From NCBI GenBank assembly GCA_905397405.1, contig CAJPVJ010000541.1, forward strand, positions 1-23,436: a DNA stretch of 23,436 nucleotides. Reading direction: 5' to 3'. How positions within the stretch are numbered: position 1 is the stretch's first letter; every line of letters begins with the position of its first letter. The notes below the pieces were generated by a model that searched no databases, was not told the DNA's origin, and was given only the letters and a program-made list of their open reading frames with translations. This document shows, piece after piece, positions 1 through 12,352 of the stretch. The stretch comes from Oppiella nova (taxonomy: Eukaryota > Arthropoda > Arachnida > Sarcoptiformes > Oppiidae). Made by a program: the position numbers and the translations under genes.

Positions 1-1379
1 TCACTCAACGAAAAGCGTTAACTGAAAAAGTAAATTACAAAAGAGTAACTAAAAATCGATGGCATGAATGAAAATTCAAATATTTGTCGGATATATCCTA
101 TTGTGGATCAATACTAAGGAATGGTAGTACTTAAGGGACGGTACGACAAACGATTTGATGCAATAAATTAATTCTCTAAACATACGAGAGATAAAGGGAA
201 CAGACGTTTGGCACTCCATTCTCCGCTAATTTGCGACAAAAACTGTTCATTTGATGAGAGACTCAGGAATTTTAATATTGCATTTTATTTGCCATCATTT
301 GTTTAATTAGATTTGTTTATAGTTTCAAAATTTTATGCGAAAAAAGTTGATATATTTTTGTGACTATGTGTGCATTAATAGCGAGAATTAATGTAAATTT
401 GCAATAATTATTATGGCTATAAATGAAATTGTGTATTAATTATGTATTTAATGTTTGCCATGAATTAATATAATGTATAATATAGGAAATACTCTATATT
501 TTCAAAAATATGAAAAATAATTAAGGAGTTAAGTAGTTATGAATTTAATAATTACTGTGCGGATCGTATGTAACCTTTATATTGTGTAAAACATATATAA
601 CTGTCAAAAAGTTTTTTCTCTATTTTAAAAAGTGAATAATTCAACAAAATTTCATTTTATAGAAAACATCTGTCAGTGACGACAGTAAGTGATGGCAAGC
701 CTAAGGTTTTTGTATAAAAATTCAATGTATGTGAAAAATTTCCTGAGATTTTGTGTCATAAAATACAATTTTCATGTGAAAGGCTCGATGCAAGACATAG
801 CGATTCGTGGGGTTTATGTATAAAGCGAGTGAAAAACTGTCGGAAAGTATGCGTTCGACAGCAAAGTCTATTAATTTGAAGTAATGAGACATTCATTTGA
901 TTCCCAAATAAACAAACTTTAGCCAAGAAATTACAATATAATCATTAAAAGTAAAGTTTTATGTTTAAATTATATCCTAAAACAGAAGTCTTTTCTCTTA
1001 AGGGATGAGTGTATTCATTGGCCATACGAGGCACTGGTAGTTCTCATCCACTTCTAGCTTCTGGTCCTTATATTATATTAAGACTCTTTTGTTAGTATAC
1101 TATCAATCATTGAGTTATTGGCGGAGAGAGAGACGTTTGGTTTGTTTGTGAAACAAGTGAAGTACAAAACACAGGCAGTGATCAAACATGAGATGACTTC
1201 TCCTTATTTTGCATTCGATATAAGAGACAGAGTTTGTCGTCCACTCCATAAACAAATGGAGACTCACTTCGCAAACGACTTACTACTCAATACTTATTAT
1301 TTTGTCAACACGTGGTTAACGTTATCTAACGGTATCGTAAGATTGAAAACAAGATTTTTGCATTACTTTTGTGACAGTC

Positions 1380-1381
<2 letters not shown>
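1..1381. other. AT-rich non-coding DNA
   Basis: No exon is recognised on either strand. Open frames here lack family resemblance; the longest (about 1118-1435, plus) begins without ATG and runs into a CT microsatellite that is read as Ser-Leu repeats. The 9-mer GCACTGGTA occurs at 1031. If the DOK7-like exons at 6919-7113 belong to a gene that continues to the left, this stretch would be intron or would hold unrecognised exons. Confidence 0.5.

Positions 1382-1410
<29 letters not shown>
1382..1410. repeat. (CT)n microsatellite
   Basis: About 14 uninterrupted CT units on the plus strand. It is one of eleven long GA/CT tracts in the window. Confidence 0.95.
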
Positions 1411-1413
<3 letters not shown>

Positions 1414-4323
1414 CTTTACACACAAATTGAAGTGAATTAAGAAGAGGAGGAGAAACGCAATGAAAAAAGTGATGCATTACTACAATAGACGTGACATTAC
1501 ATTCACAACGAAAACAGTGTTAATCATTGCATTCACAGGCGTTTTGTTCGCACTTTTTTGTCTACTAATTAAAACTTGACTCAAAAGTTGCAAACATTAA
1601 CACAAAAATTCACTGCAAAAAGTCATTCGCAGACTAAAGTAATGAATAAAATGTTTGTACAAGTTTTGTTTAATTTATTGTATTTTTGATGCGATATATG
1701 GCTAGAGATTTATGGTTCAAAAGCGGAATTAAATAAATTACTTAAAGACATCACATAATTAGCTTTAAATCGCAAAACTTAAGTAATTGCTACTAGCTGA
1801 GAATTATTTCTCATTTATAAATAAATAAGTAATTTAATTAACTGAAAGCTTCTGAAATAAATTAATTCATAAAACTCCACAATAAATATTTGAATATCAA
1901 TAGAAAATGAATAGGTTTAACACACAAATAGGATTCATTGAATGACGATTTATGATGGCAATTATGATTTGAATTTAGATAATAATACGACAAATATTGT
2001 GAGCAATGAGTTAATGAATGCAAATTCAAATAGCAGTCTCACATACCAGTCCTATGTGTTTAGGGGGAGATGTTTGCGCCCAAACTAACGGACCTTTGTA
2101 TGTGATAACAAGATTAGGCGAAACATTGCTTAATTAATATTCAGTTTTCGAAAACTAAAAGCACTGGTAGTTATGGGTGCGAAATGTGACAATGTTTTTG
2201 TTGGGGAATGGGAGCAAATCCATCAAAGTTTAAATTGAAATTTTTCCGTATATTTAGTTTGAATACAACTTTCAGATGTATAATTGTCCGAAACGTTTAC
2301 TGAATAACTATGAGATTAATTAAATAAAAGACTATTAATGCGAGTTTAGATAACAGTAGTTTAATCTATCAAAACAACTCGGGTATTATATACATGGTTA
2401 ATTGAAATTCATATTATTCTTAAAATAATATACTTTCTGTACAAATATAACATATTTATCTAAAAACCAGTCATTTGTTTAGTAAATAATCAACAGAACT
2501 AACTAATGTATTATATCAGTATATTGAAAATAATATCACTCAATATTCCGGGTGATCTAAACAGTTTCAAATTCACAGACATTTATTCGTCTATAAAATT
2601 GGTGAACAATTGAATGGATGCCATAATAAGCATTAAATGGATTTAATTATTGTCTACTCTATTATAATACGTCTATCGCTGTAAGAGATGCACTGTATGT
2701 ATGAGTGGCTGTTGTTATAAGCATTTTGGCGTTCAATTCCTCTCAATATAGCAGTAAATGACAAATTCAGAGCCGAATACGTCTGGACGGGTAGTATTGG
2801 AGCAGCTGTTTGGCGCCCGAGAGCTTTCTATAGCCGACTATTTTGCTTTTAAAAATAAAGTTTACAGTCAATAGTAAAAAACAGTATCGCAAAAATGCTT
2901 GAAATCGGATCCATATATATGCGCTAATATATCAATCAATTCTAACGCCGAGTTTACAGATCTTTTTTTATGTAACACTTTTAGGCATCGATTTTTAAAC
3001 CACCGATTCTTAAATAACAATTGATTTTTTGTGCTCATTATTCGCTATTCTTTATGTTTATAGCCATATAAATAGACTCCAGGAATACATTTAGTTACTC
3101 TGTATTAAGTCAACGCTATTTCATATATTCTCAACAATTTTTCCAAAATGAGATCAAATTCAAGATTGTTTTTAATAGATTTCTCATATTCTCCTATTAT
3201 AATAAGGAATACACTATAATATTATGTGTTATGTTGTGTAACATATCCTCCGCACTCTTATATTATAACTAAATTTCATTTTTGAGAGAATATATAATAA
3301 ATTGAATGTCTTTAGAGGCTCTTTAGGGGCACATAAAATGCCATTAAATTAAAAAATATCGTATATATTAAAGAATATACGGTCGGAAAGCCATATATTT
3401 GGCTACAACTCCGGCGTCTCGTGTTGTTTGTCTGCGAATGTCATGACATTAGTCCACAATTTATGAGTATTTCTTGTGGTCCTCGCTCTCGCTATATATG
3501 ACTGAAAACTGTTTCATAAAAACATATGTTCTTAAAAATAACATCAATTTATTTTGTAAATTACAAATTACATTCTGGTTCTCATATAATATTATTTTTA
3601 TGAATGTGTGGTGAGTTATTATAGCGTTTTTCTGGGACCATAACATAAAAATACCCCAAATATTGAATAGGTTTATTGAATATTTAAATAATTTATTCAA
3701 TAATTAGGTGTAAGTAATGAACTGTTGCCAGAATGTCGAGACAGTGGGGACAGACTGTCGTGTATGTCATATATTCATCACCAAAACCACACTATAAGAC
3801 ATCACCAAAATCTTTACCACCAAATGAACGGAATGTCTGTCTATTAGTTCCTATGGTTTGAAGGAATGGGTTCTTCACTCCTCGTTAACGTCAGACACAA
3901 ATGCAAACTCTTCTCTCAAACCCATTGTTTTGAAGTTAACGTCATTTCTCATACAAATTATATTCAATTCTGTTCACAGTTTTCATAAATTATTTGATAA
4001 AATGGTTGACAAACAAAAGCGAAAAGAATTTCTATTTTTAATGAAATATAAAACTAGCAAAAAATACATACAATTACTAAACATTTGCCACAAAAGGAAT
4101 TTTTGATTTCTTTTTTAATCAAAGATAGTCTCTCTCTGAAGAATAGAGTCATTAAAATGATTGTGATTTCGCTCTGAATATATTGAAAGAGAGACCAAAT
4201 TATTCTTAAAAGTACTAAAAACTTCCAAAAACATCGATTTTCAAATAAAATTCAACATTGAATTCATTCTGGAGCTGAAATTCTCTGTGAAATAATTGAA
4301 TTGAAACCAAACTTTGAACGTTG
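1411..4323. other. AT-rich non-coding DNA
   Basis: No recognisable exon. A GC-richer patch at about 2690-2840 contains a 38-codon plus-strand frame starting with ATG at 2759, just after a pyrimidine-rich stretch ending in AG. It resembles no family I know, so it is not called as a gene. A second GCACTGGTA 9-mer is at 2161. The rest is AT-rich, with frequent stops in all frames. Confidence 0.5.
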
Positions 4324-4367
<44 letters not shown>

Positions 4368-4372
4368 TTCTC
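4324..4372. repeat. Imperfect (CT)n microsatellite
   Basis: About 49 bp of CT units broken by two TTTC interruptions. The tract is two similar runs with the same interruption at the end of each, which suggests slippage duplication. Confidence 0.95.
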
Positions 4373-6918
4373 ATTTATAGTCAGTTATTTGTGACCGCCT
4401 TTTATCAGTTAAGAAGATCTCAACATTTATTATGGCTAACGATCTCTGAATAAAAGGAGAGAAACAGGAAATAAAAGCAGAGGAAAAAGTAGTAACTGTT
4501 CGGACAAACGACTCATTGGTAGACATGAAGTCATCACTTATTAGGTCTCATATTTTGAATGTAGGTTTTGCTTGAATACTAAGTTATAGCACAGGATTTG
4601 CAATGAAAAGCCACTGGAATTGCCGACTATTATAATATGAATCGAGTGTTTGACTTGAATTATGAATAAAGCAATTATAAGTATTACACACTTTTATGTA
4701 TAACTTATACACAGCTATTCAGACAATATCTGAAAACTCGAAACTATTTGTCAGACCTATGGATGTGTAGTGAATGACAAAAACCCAATTATTTTTGCTG
4801 TTTAGTGTCCGCAGCACATGGAGTTAATATTCAACACAAAAATAACTTTATGTAATCAATAAGCCATTGGATAAATATGGTAATAAAGGAGAGTGCAAAC
4901 AGCAAACAGCATACCAGTGCTCTATACAAGACTACTTGAATTGGTAATTGAGTGCATAAGAACTCGTTTAAATCATTCACAAAGTTAAGGGGATTTAACC
5001 ATAAGTTCTGTATAATTATTTGCATATCAAAGTAAAATATATGTAAATCCAAAAAAATTGCCGCAAAAACTCAAACATAATCTAATTTATGTTATACTTA
5101 TATATTTATTAATTTCATTTTCAGTTATAAATTGTAAACATCGAGTTGGTATTACAAAATTCACTCAATATTGAGATTAGTTTTGTTTTGTAAATACATA
5201 CACAGAATATTTTAATATTTCTTAAAATAGTAACGGGTAGGCACTGGATGGGACTGTTAGCTATACGGAAAACTTTCAAAAATATTACATATTTGGTGGA
5301 AATTAATATTTGAAAGGAATTTAACAAATCGTTAACATTTCCTGGTCTTAAATCATAGTCTAATTAGACAAACAACTAATTTTAAAAGTAATACAAAAAA
5401 CAAGATAAAGTCCTACGAAAAGAGATTTTTTGCGAAATTCTCACTAATGTGTCGATTAGTGAGCATTTAGATGGGATTCGTATATAATTTACTTAAAATA
5501 ACAAATTCTGAGTTCATTTGCATTTTTATCATTAGAAGAATCTTTCGTTAAATAGGTTTCCGATTCTAAGAGACCGCTAATCGCACTCTCAATCTAACAC
5601 TTGCAGCCATTGCCTCCCATTCCCTTAATATTCAAATTATGACAACAATTAAGTGCTCTTCACATGTAATATACGAATGCCTTAAAGACTGCGATTCGCG
5701 GGTGTAATAAGAAACCGAAACAACACTCATATCTGTCACTTAAGGCATTAAAAAGGCTTTACTTCGCAATGTTTACGACATTTTTGGTGCAAAACAGTGT
5801 CATTCCTGCCATCGAAACAGGCATTCGTAATGTGTTTCCATTGGAATAACTTAAGTCCCAAAAACAGATCAGTTATCGACTCCTAAATGATGTTCAAAAT
5901 TATTGCTTTATATAACAAATCGATTTGTATTTCATAAGTGAATAACTGAAAGAAAAACCGTTAGTTTTTCCCTTCTTTTCAATGTTTGAAACATTGATTT
6001 TTATATAAAATTTTTCACTTTTTTTACTATTCCTTCAAAATCTCATTTGGATTTCGAGTCGAGCTTTTTATTTGACTCTGATTTGAGTCATTCATTTGAT
6101 GTCCATTTCCAATCGAGTGCACAAATGGGGCTCACAATCACACCATTGAACTAACAATGGGACACAAACTCTATAGTGTAGTGTCGGTGCCATTCATTTC
6201 CATACAAAACTCTCCCCTAAAGTATCGGTCCGTTCCCTCCCATCAGGCGATAGAGGGTATAGAAAGAGAGGGGTAGTAGTGGTGGGAGACGGGAGGAGAG
6301 GCTGAGGGCCTGCAGCGGGAGAGCACACGCTTCAAGACATACAAAATTATCAAATATGGTTGTGTGGAGTGCTTTCCAGGGACCGGCAGTTTCAAGATTT
6401 CTGATCTAAATCCAGAGACAAGCGAAGGGCGACACCAATGATCGCTTCATTAGTGTATATCCTTTGGTCGTCGTCTCATACCATCTCTCTGTGGGGTTTG
6501 GACTCACTTTGCAATACATGTTTCACTACATCACTGCACAAATTGGCCAAACGTTTCAGTAGTAGCTTTGCATTCAAATTATAATTGATTGAAACGAATG
6601 GACATTACGTTCCCATTCGAGCAGAAAATATAATAATTTTTAATACACAAAGTTTTTCGGTCGGGCTTTTGAACTCAACCTCAACGCTATAATTAGCAGT
6701 AGTTTTAGAGACAAAAGGATGCGCTCATTATTTATGAATTATATTTCATTTCGTATTTAGTAAATGAAATGAAATACAAGTTATTATCAAAAATCCAAAG
6801 CGTTTGGAGAAAAGTTTGCTGAATAGCGAGTGGATAGTAATGTTCACTCAAAACGCAACCAAACTTTCATTTCACTACACTTTTAGAGGGAATTAAAAAA
6901 CTAATTAATTAGACAGAC
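4373..6918. other. Non-coding DNA with a G-rich patch
   Basis: Mostly AT-rich and without recognised exons. It lies directly downstream of exon 2A on the minus strand, so it is probably intron. A G-rich, purine-rich patch at about 6241-6320 has several GGG runs. Open frames of 50 to 60 codons across 6280-6436 exist on both strands, but neither matches a family I know. TACCAGTGC (reverse complement of GCACTGGTA) is at 4912. The 13-mer ATTCCCTTAATAT at 5619 matches the outer end of the inverted repeat found at 9179. Confidence 0.45.
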
Positions 6919-7113
6919 CTGCGACCGGAGATAGTTTTGATATGACGGCCCACCGAGACTTCCACTGCAATTCAATACCCAATTAGTTGTATGTATTGAA
7001 CACAACAAATGACTCAAAAAACGATATAATAAAACAAAAACTGATTTGCAGTATACCTTACGTCCGTCGCGATACTTAAGGCAGCCCTCGATAATGACCG
7101 TCGGATTTGACAT
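6919..7113 (-). CDS. DOK7-like PH-domain N-terminus, exon pair A (partial)
   Basis: Two minus-strand exons are seen: 7113-7057 (57 nt, ATG first) and 6964-6919 (46 nt). They are separated by a 92-bp intron with donor AAG|GTATAC and acceptor TTGCAG. Joined they read MSNPTVIIEGCLKYRDGRK, then WKSRWAVISKLSPVA, and end one base into a codon at donor CAG|GTCTGT. The IEG.(L/V)K.RDG(R/K)KWKSRW..(I/V)..KLSPVA pattern is typical of the first two strands of the DOK7 PH domain. In vertebrates DOK7 is a cytoplasmic adaptor that binds phosphoinositides through PH and phosphotyrosine through PTB, and activates the kinase MuSK; its role in this organism is unknown. The rest of PH and the PTB domain were not found. 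A homologous pair with the same geometry lies at 15469-15663. No frameshift or stop is seen. Confidence 0.75.
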
Positions 7114-7904
7114 TTTGTGTCGTCGATTGGGTCACAGAAAACAACACAACATCCAAAAAAGTTTTTCAAATCACATGCAATGCATATAATCCTTAATCCA
7201 AATGAAAGCACATGATTTCGATGACATAATTCATAGCCAAAGCGTTTGATCGCATATTTCAATGGCTTTTATATAATGATTGCTGAAAGAGGGGACAGAA
7301 TATGATTTGATTGCGAGTTTGATTGCTGTGATGATGAGCGACGGCTACAGCTATCATATCGCGGGTAGAGATATATACAGTGTATATATACGACAGACAC
7401 ACATTTCAGTGCTCTTTAGCGATGAAACACAACATTATAGCGAATACACTGAACGCACGACTGAGGGATGCGATCGGTTTTGGGCTCGCATTTGGCTCAT
7501 GCGGACAGACAGTGGAGAGGGAGTGGAGTGGATGTGGAGTGTTGTCTGGCATGCGATCGAATCCACACTGAATTTCGGTTGTCGTGTGTAATGTGTTTTG
7601 AACACAAATTTTTCGCGTTTGGAGTCAATGCTAACCATTCGCTCGCTGTTAGAGTGAGAGCTCGCTATACAAAGCGCCCCCACATTCACGCCATACATGC
7701 CGTGGATTTCGATTATTCTTTCGCATTAATACCACAAACACTACAAAACACTGCAAATACTCTTTTAATACAATACTTCACTCGTCTCTCGTTGTCATAC
7801 ATTATCTTATTATGCATTTTGCCATCACTTTCCAAAAAACCTCAGCAATAGTTTAGGCAAACGAAAGGAGTTTTACACAAACCGTTCATTTGTTTGCCTC
7901 TCAT

Positions 7905-7910
<6 letters not shown>
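7114..7910. promoter_or_regulatory. GC-richer region 5' of exon pair A, possible promoter or 5' UTR
   Basis: This stretch lies immediately upstream (minus-strand sense) of the exon 1A start codon. From about 7270 to 7720 it is clearly less AT-rich than its surroundings and richer in CG dinucleotides. Several overlapping frames of 60 to 127 codons stay open on both strands, but they look like by-products of low stop-codon density: most lack an ATG and none has a recognised domain. Placement next to a start codon makes a promoter or 5' UTR the simplest reading; this is inference. Confidence 0.35.

Positions 7911-7940
<30 letters not shown>
7911..7940. repeat. (GA)n microsatellite
   Basis: Fifteen GA units on the plus strand, about 800 bp upstream of the exon 1A start on the minus strand. 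Confidence 0.95.
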
Positions 7941-7943
<3 letters not shown>

Positions 7944-9178
7944 CGAAAGAGATATATCTCTTAACTCTCGTGTGTCTCTAGTCTATGGCTTTGTATTTGT
8001 TTGCTTACACTTTAAGATGAAATGAAGACAAATAGCTTTTCGTTACATAAATGCAATGATTTTGACCGAAATTACAAACAATTCTCGACTACTCTTACCT
8101 TCGAAGAGATAACCAACTCTTTGTATATAAACTTCTCTCTCAATGTCTTATTTACTCTCCCAGTGCTCTTCAAAAACAATATTTATCTCAAATATCCCTT
8201 TTTGTAATCACTTTTGTAGTCAAACAGAGAAAGAGATTGAGATATCCTTTTGTATCCAATTGTAATGTTACTGCAAATCAATGAATGGATTTCCAGTGTT
8301 GGGGAGAAGTTATTAAAAATTAAAATCATTTATATTTCATATTTTACACACAAAAATAGTTTTACCCGCACTGTATATCTCATAAAATGTTTTTTGTTAT
8401 AATAAATAGGATTCGTTTGAACTCTTTTTTCTTAACTCTATTTGTATTAAAATTTTAATGTTTTAATGACTGAATACAAAGTCACAAAGAATTGTGAACA
8501 TAAAAACTCATTCATTAAATTGATTTTTCTTAAAAGCTTTTTTATAAAACATTTTTGAGTGAAAAAATGACAAAATATTATCGAAATAGAGGGACAGTTA
8601 GTCGATATATGATATGGAAATTAAAATTGTAATTCATTTCATTTTTGTCGCGTCAATAGAGTTGTGAAAAATTAATAACTAATGCAAAAGATTTGACGTT
8701 TAAATCAAATACATTAAAACATTTTTAATAAATAAAGTTAACATAACATTAATGAAAAAAGTTATATTATTTATCCAATCAAACAAAAAATGGAAATATG
8801 AAAAAATGTTTAAAATAATTTCTAAAATATTTTATTTCACAAATCTACATGTTTATTTACTTATTCAAATATTTGTTTATTTTTATTAATATATTTTAAT
8901 TTATTTATTGGATTTAAAAATACGATCGAAAATGTTATAACATATGATGTTCGCACTATTTATATTTATTATTTTATAAACACATTTATATATTTGAAAA
9001 TTGAATATATTTTTTCTCATGTATTATATTCTCTGCAAAATTTGTTTCCAATACTAAGTTATTACTGTTGAGTAAATCCCCAGTATTTTTGGCACTTATA
9101 GCACAAAAACGACTCGTTTTTCATTCGACTCGCGTGTGTCTGTCAACCAAATCAACAAAAATTTATTTAAATATTTAA
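7941..9178. other. Very AT-rich non-coding DNA
   Basis: No exon is recognised. The part from about 8300 to 9060 is extremely AT-rich, with runs such as TTTATTTTTATTAATATATT, and has no sustained open frames. Confidence 0.6.
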
Positions 9179-9272
9179 ATATTCCCTTAATATAAGGCAT
9201 ACACGAAAAAACCGGGGCTTTGTTGCCGCGACTTGAATATCGCTATATATTACACAATAGTTTGAATCATTT

Positions 9273-9307
<35 letters not shown>
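9179..9307 (+). repeat. Inverted repeat, left arm
   Basis: This 129-bp arm starts ATATTCCCTTAATATAAGGC, passes through a GC-rich core (ACCGGGGCTTTGTTGCCGCG) and ends in a (GA)16 tract at 9276-9307. It is the exact reverse complement of 10512-10640. I compared the whole non-microsatellite part base by base and found no mismatch. The arms enclose about 1.2 kb. Confidence 0.95.
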
Positions 9308-9310
<3 letters not shown>

Positions 9311-10509
9311 AGTCTATTTTGTGATCTACCAGTGCTCTCACCATACGATACAGTCTGGTGAGAGTGGGACCACATTTGTACACATATTATATGATTGTAT
9401 TATATATTTGAAACTCGAAATGAGGCACTCATTTGCATTTTGGCTTCATTTCTGATCTCATCAACAGATTCGTCGCTTTATTTGCGACATTCGCCGAAAA
9501 CACACGACAAATGAAATTCAAAAACACATATAAATGCAAACGAATTGATGGTATGAATTGAAGTGCAAAAAGAGTTTAATCGCTAATCAATAATATTCAA
9601 TAGCAAACTGCTATCTCTGGAAAACATTTGCAGTAAACTTTTGTGCGCTGAATAACACACACAAACACAGAATATTACGATTTGTATATTAAATACCGAG
9701 TGAACTATATGTTTGCGAGCAAGTATTGCAAACGATTGGGAGCAAGTACAATTTGGGTGAACGCACTCATAACTAATGGCTCACATAATACCGCATAAAA
9801 ACTGCGGACACAATAATACAGACAATATTCTGGCGACAAATGCTATGTTATATTGAGAGCACATATAGATTGCAATGTCTTTACTGAGCTGTGATGCCTC
9901 AGCCCTCACTTATTCCTAACTTTGCGTTTCTTTTTGCTATATTTACTCCATCCGTATGAAGACTAATGACTACAAACACACCAAAAATACAAGACTTTGA
10001 GATATGGTCTCAAGATATTCGGTTTGTCACTCATTTATAACTCTAAACCTAATCACTATATAAAGGATTGTTTTGTGAATCCGCTTTTTAAATACACTGA
10101 ATGTACGGCACTTAGTGTACTGCATGACTATGGACTGTACCGTACATAACATAAAAGACTTTCACTTTATGGAGACTTTCATTGTGTGAACACTGAATGG
10201 ACTTCCACTCCCACCCTCTGAAAGCTTAGACATCGTTAGAGAAATATAACAAAATCAACATTTTGTGACACATTCACCCCATAAAAGAGCACAAAATATT
10301 AATTACAAAAATTTGTATTAATTTGATAAACGATTGATTCTCAACACAGCGTTTGGCTAAAGAATTTTCATTAGCTTTTGATTCAAAGCGAATGTCATTT
10401 TGATTAAAGTTTTTATGGTTTATATGTCAGAGATGTTGGAGACGTTATTGAGACTATTATTATAAAGAGCCAACAATACGACAAATAATACAACTCTTCA
10501 CATTTATTA

Positions 10510-10511
<2 letters not shown>
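9308..10511. other. DNA enclosed by the inverted repeat
   Basis: About 1.2 kb between the two arms. I find no open frame resembling a transposase or any other family, so if this is a mobile element it is non-autonomous. TACCAGTGC, followed by TCT, lies at 9327 just inside the left arm. Confidence 0.5.
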
Positions 10512-10546
<35 letters not shown>

Positions 10547-10640
10547 AAATGATTCAAACTATTGTGTAATATATAGCGATATTCAAGTCGCGGCAACAAA
10601 GCCCCGGTTTTTTCGTGTATGCCTTATATTAAGGGAATAT
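10512..10640 (-). repeat. Inverted repeat, right arm
   Basis: Exact reverse complement of 9179-9307. It begins with a CT tract (10512-10543) and ends AAGGGAATAT at 10640. Outside the shared part the flanks differ (TTTAA on the left outer side, GCATC on the right). No clear target-site duplication is visible. Confidence 0.95.
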
Positions 10641-10736
10641 GCATCAAATGGAGAACTGTTCTCCAGAATACCAATGCGAATGTGTTATCATTACTGCTTA
10701 CCAATGATTATGTGTTTGCATCAAACATACAGCGCT

Positions 10737-10738
<2 letters not shown>

Positions 10739-10773
<35 letters not shown>
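10739..10773. repeat. (CT)n microsatellite
   Basis: About 17 CT units on the plus strand, 100 bp outside the right arm of the inverted repeat. Confidence 0.95.
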
Positions 10774-10775
<2 letters not shown>

Positions 10776-10918
10776 CTCACTCTAAACACTAGTATTGGAT
10801 ATAAATAATAATAAGACACTTCGGGAAACAGGACCAAAAATCTGCGGCATTACTACCACTGCTCTACACATTAATATTAGTGAAACAAATTAAATGATTT
10901 GAAGTCTGCATTAGAGGA

Positions 10919-10980
10919 GACATCCCTTCAATAGAGGAATCAAACGGCAGGGGCTCTGTTGCCGATGACATCGATATTAC
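10919..10980 (+). repeat. Diverged third copy of the inverted-repeat end
   Basis: The order of elements matches the left arm at 9179: a TCCCTT(a/c)A block, an AGG.AT block, then GGGGCT(T/C)TGTTGCCG, then a TATTAC block. The longest near-identical core is GGGGCTCTGTTGCCG at 10950-10964, with one difference from the arm. A (GA)n tract follows about 100 bp later, as it does in the arm. Similarity is by eye and includes small gaps. Confidence 0.5.
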
Positions 10981-11079
10981 ATTGGATTGAATACAATTTT
11001 TTAAACAACAAAATTCTAGTGATTATTGATCGATAAGAGCAGTGAACAGCATATAAGTACAACTCAAAGACCCAAACGG

Positions 11080-11100
11080 GAGAGAGAGAGAGAGAGAGAG
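11080..11100. repeat. (GA)n microsatellite
   Basis: About ten GA units. On the minus strand this creates a frame rich in Ser-Leu that should not be read as a protein. Confidence 0.9.
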
Positions 11101-12352
11101 AAGTGGAGGGACTGGAGGACAGGGAACAGAGAGAAGAACGAGATTTTCTGAAACGATATTCATTAGAGAGACGGCTAGTCATGCAGTCTATCCGACACTT
11201 TTCACCATCGGTTCAGTCAATCCTATTTATAGCACAGGATTAATGCGAATAACAAAGAGATTGATTCAAAACGAAACGATTTGTCCCTTTTTGTCGATTA
11301 TTTGTTAATTCAATTCAACACTAATTTGAGGATTTCGTGTAAAGTATGATCACAATAGAGAAAAGATTATGAAAATTTATATACAGTAATACCATTTTAA
11401 CAATCATAATGTAAATATTTAATAAATTTGGCAAAACTTGAGAACTAATGATCAGCGAAAGGAGTGAAAAATATATTTAATGAGGGAATCATAAACTTAA
11501 ACATTAATTCACATTTTGCATAAGTAATAAACACACACAAAATATTTTATATCATGTAGAAAAAAGTTTATTCTCATAAAAATACTTTGTAAATGATATT
11601 CAAGAATAAGTGCACTCCAAATGACATTAACAGTAACTACACTACAGTACACATTGAATGCAGAATAATGGAGTGGTTTTTTGCCCAAAGCTTTTTGCAT
11701 TTTTGCTACAATTCTTAGAAAAAAAGTTCCCTATATTTCATGCAAAGAAGGTTTTAAAAGTTTTTTGCTTTAAAAAATACTAATGAAACGCTTTTTAAGA
11801 TAAGATTCAAAAGAAATGAAATATTTGACTGAACACTAGAATGATTTCGTATTTTTATTGGTGCTTCAAACGGAAAATAATTGAATTTCTAGGAATAAAC
11901 TTTAAACTTATATTATATTTCATTAGTTTAATTTTAATAAGAGTAATGTATTTATAGTTTATATTATAAATCAAAAAATATTTAAATTAAAAACCATATA
12001 TAATTTGATAAAAATATAGTATTATTATCTTAATTTGTTTAATGTAATACTGTATTATACTTATACAATACATTACTTGTATTATAAAAGTAAGATTTAC
12101 TTAATTTATTAATTAAGAACATTACATGTAAATAGTAATCACAAAATAGGGTTAAATCTTTGCACAAATAATATAAGCAATTGCATTTACCATGTTATGA
12201 AAGTCTCAATGATTGAGAGCACAGAATATTAAATAATAATTTGTGTAAATATTGTACCACATTATATGTTTGACTATGTCCTCCAATGAAATCACCAATG
12301 TGATTATATTATTTGAGTATTAGACTACCTTAGCTATGATACACAAAACATG
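11101..12352. other. Very AT-rich non-coding DNA
   Basis: No exon is recognised on either strand. The part from 11,860 to 12,200 is almost free of G and C. Confidence 0.6.

Noticed and set aside
1118-1435. 105-codon plus-strand open frame
   Set aside because: It lacks an ATG at its start, ends in Ser-Leu repeats coded by a CT microsatellite, and has no recognisable domain.
2759-2872. 38-codon frame beginning MTNSEPNTSGRVVLEQ
   Set aside because: Protein-like composition and a nearby acceptor-like site, but too short, with no donor and no known homologue.
5607-5640. Fourth inverted-repeat end suggested by ATTCCCTTAATAT
   Set aside because: Only 13 bp match, and the GC-rich core of the repeat does not follow.
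6280-6438. Open frames on both strands across a GC-richer patch
   Set aside because: Both strands are open over the same bases, no family is recognised, and it is not a DOK7 third exon.
7280-7851. Several overlapping open frames of 60-127 codons on both strands
   Set aside because: They overlap each other in different frames in a GC-richer patch, most lack ATG, and none resembles a protein family.
10940-11182. Minus-strand frame of 80 codons with a Ser-Leu run
   Set aside because: The run is a GA microsatellite read on the other strand; the remainder shows no family features.
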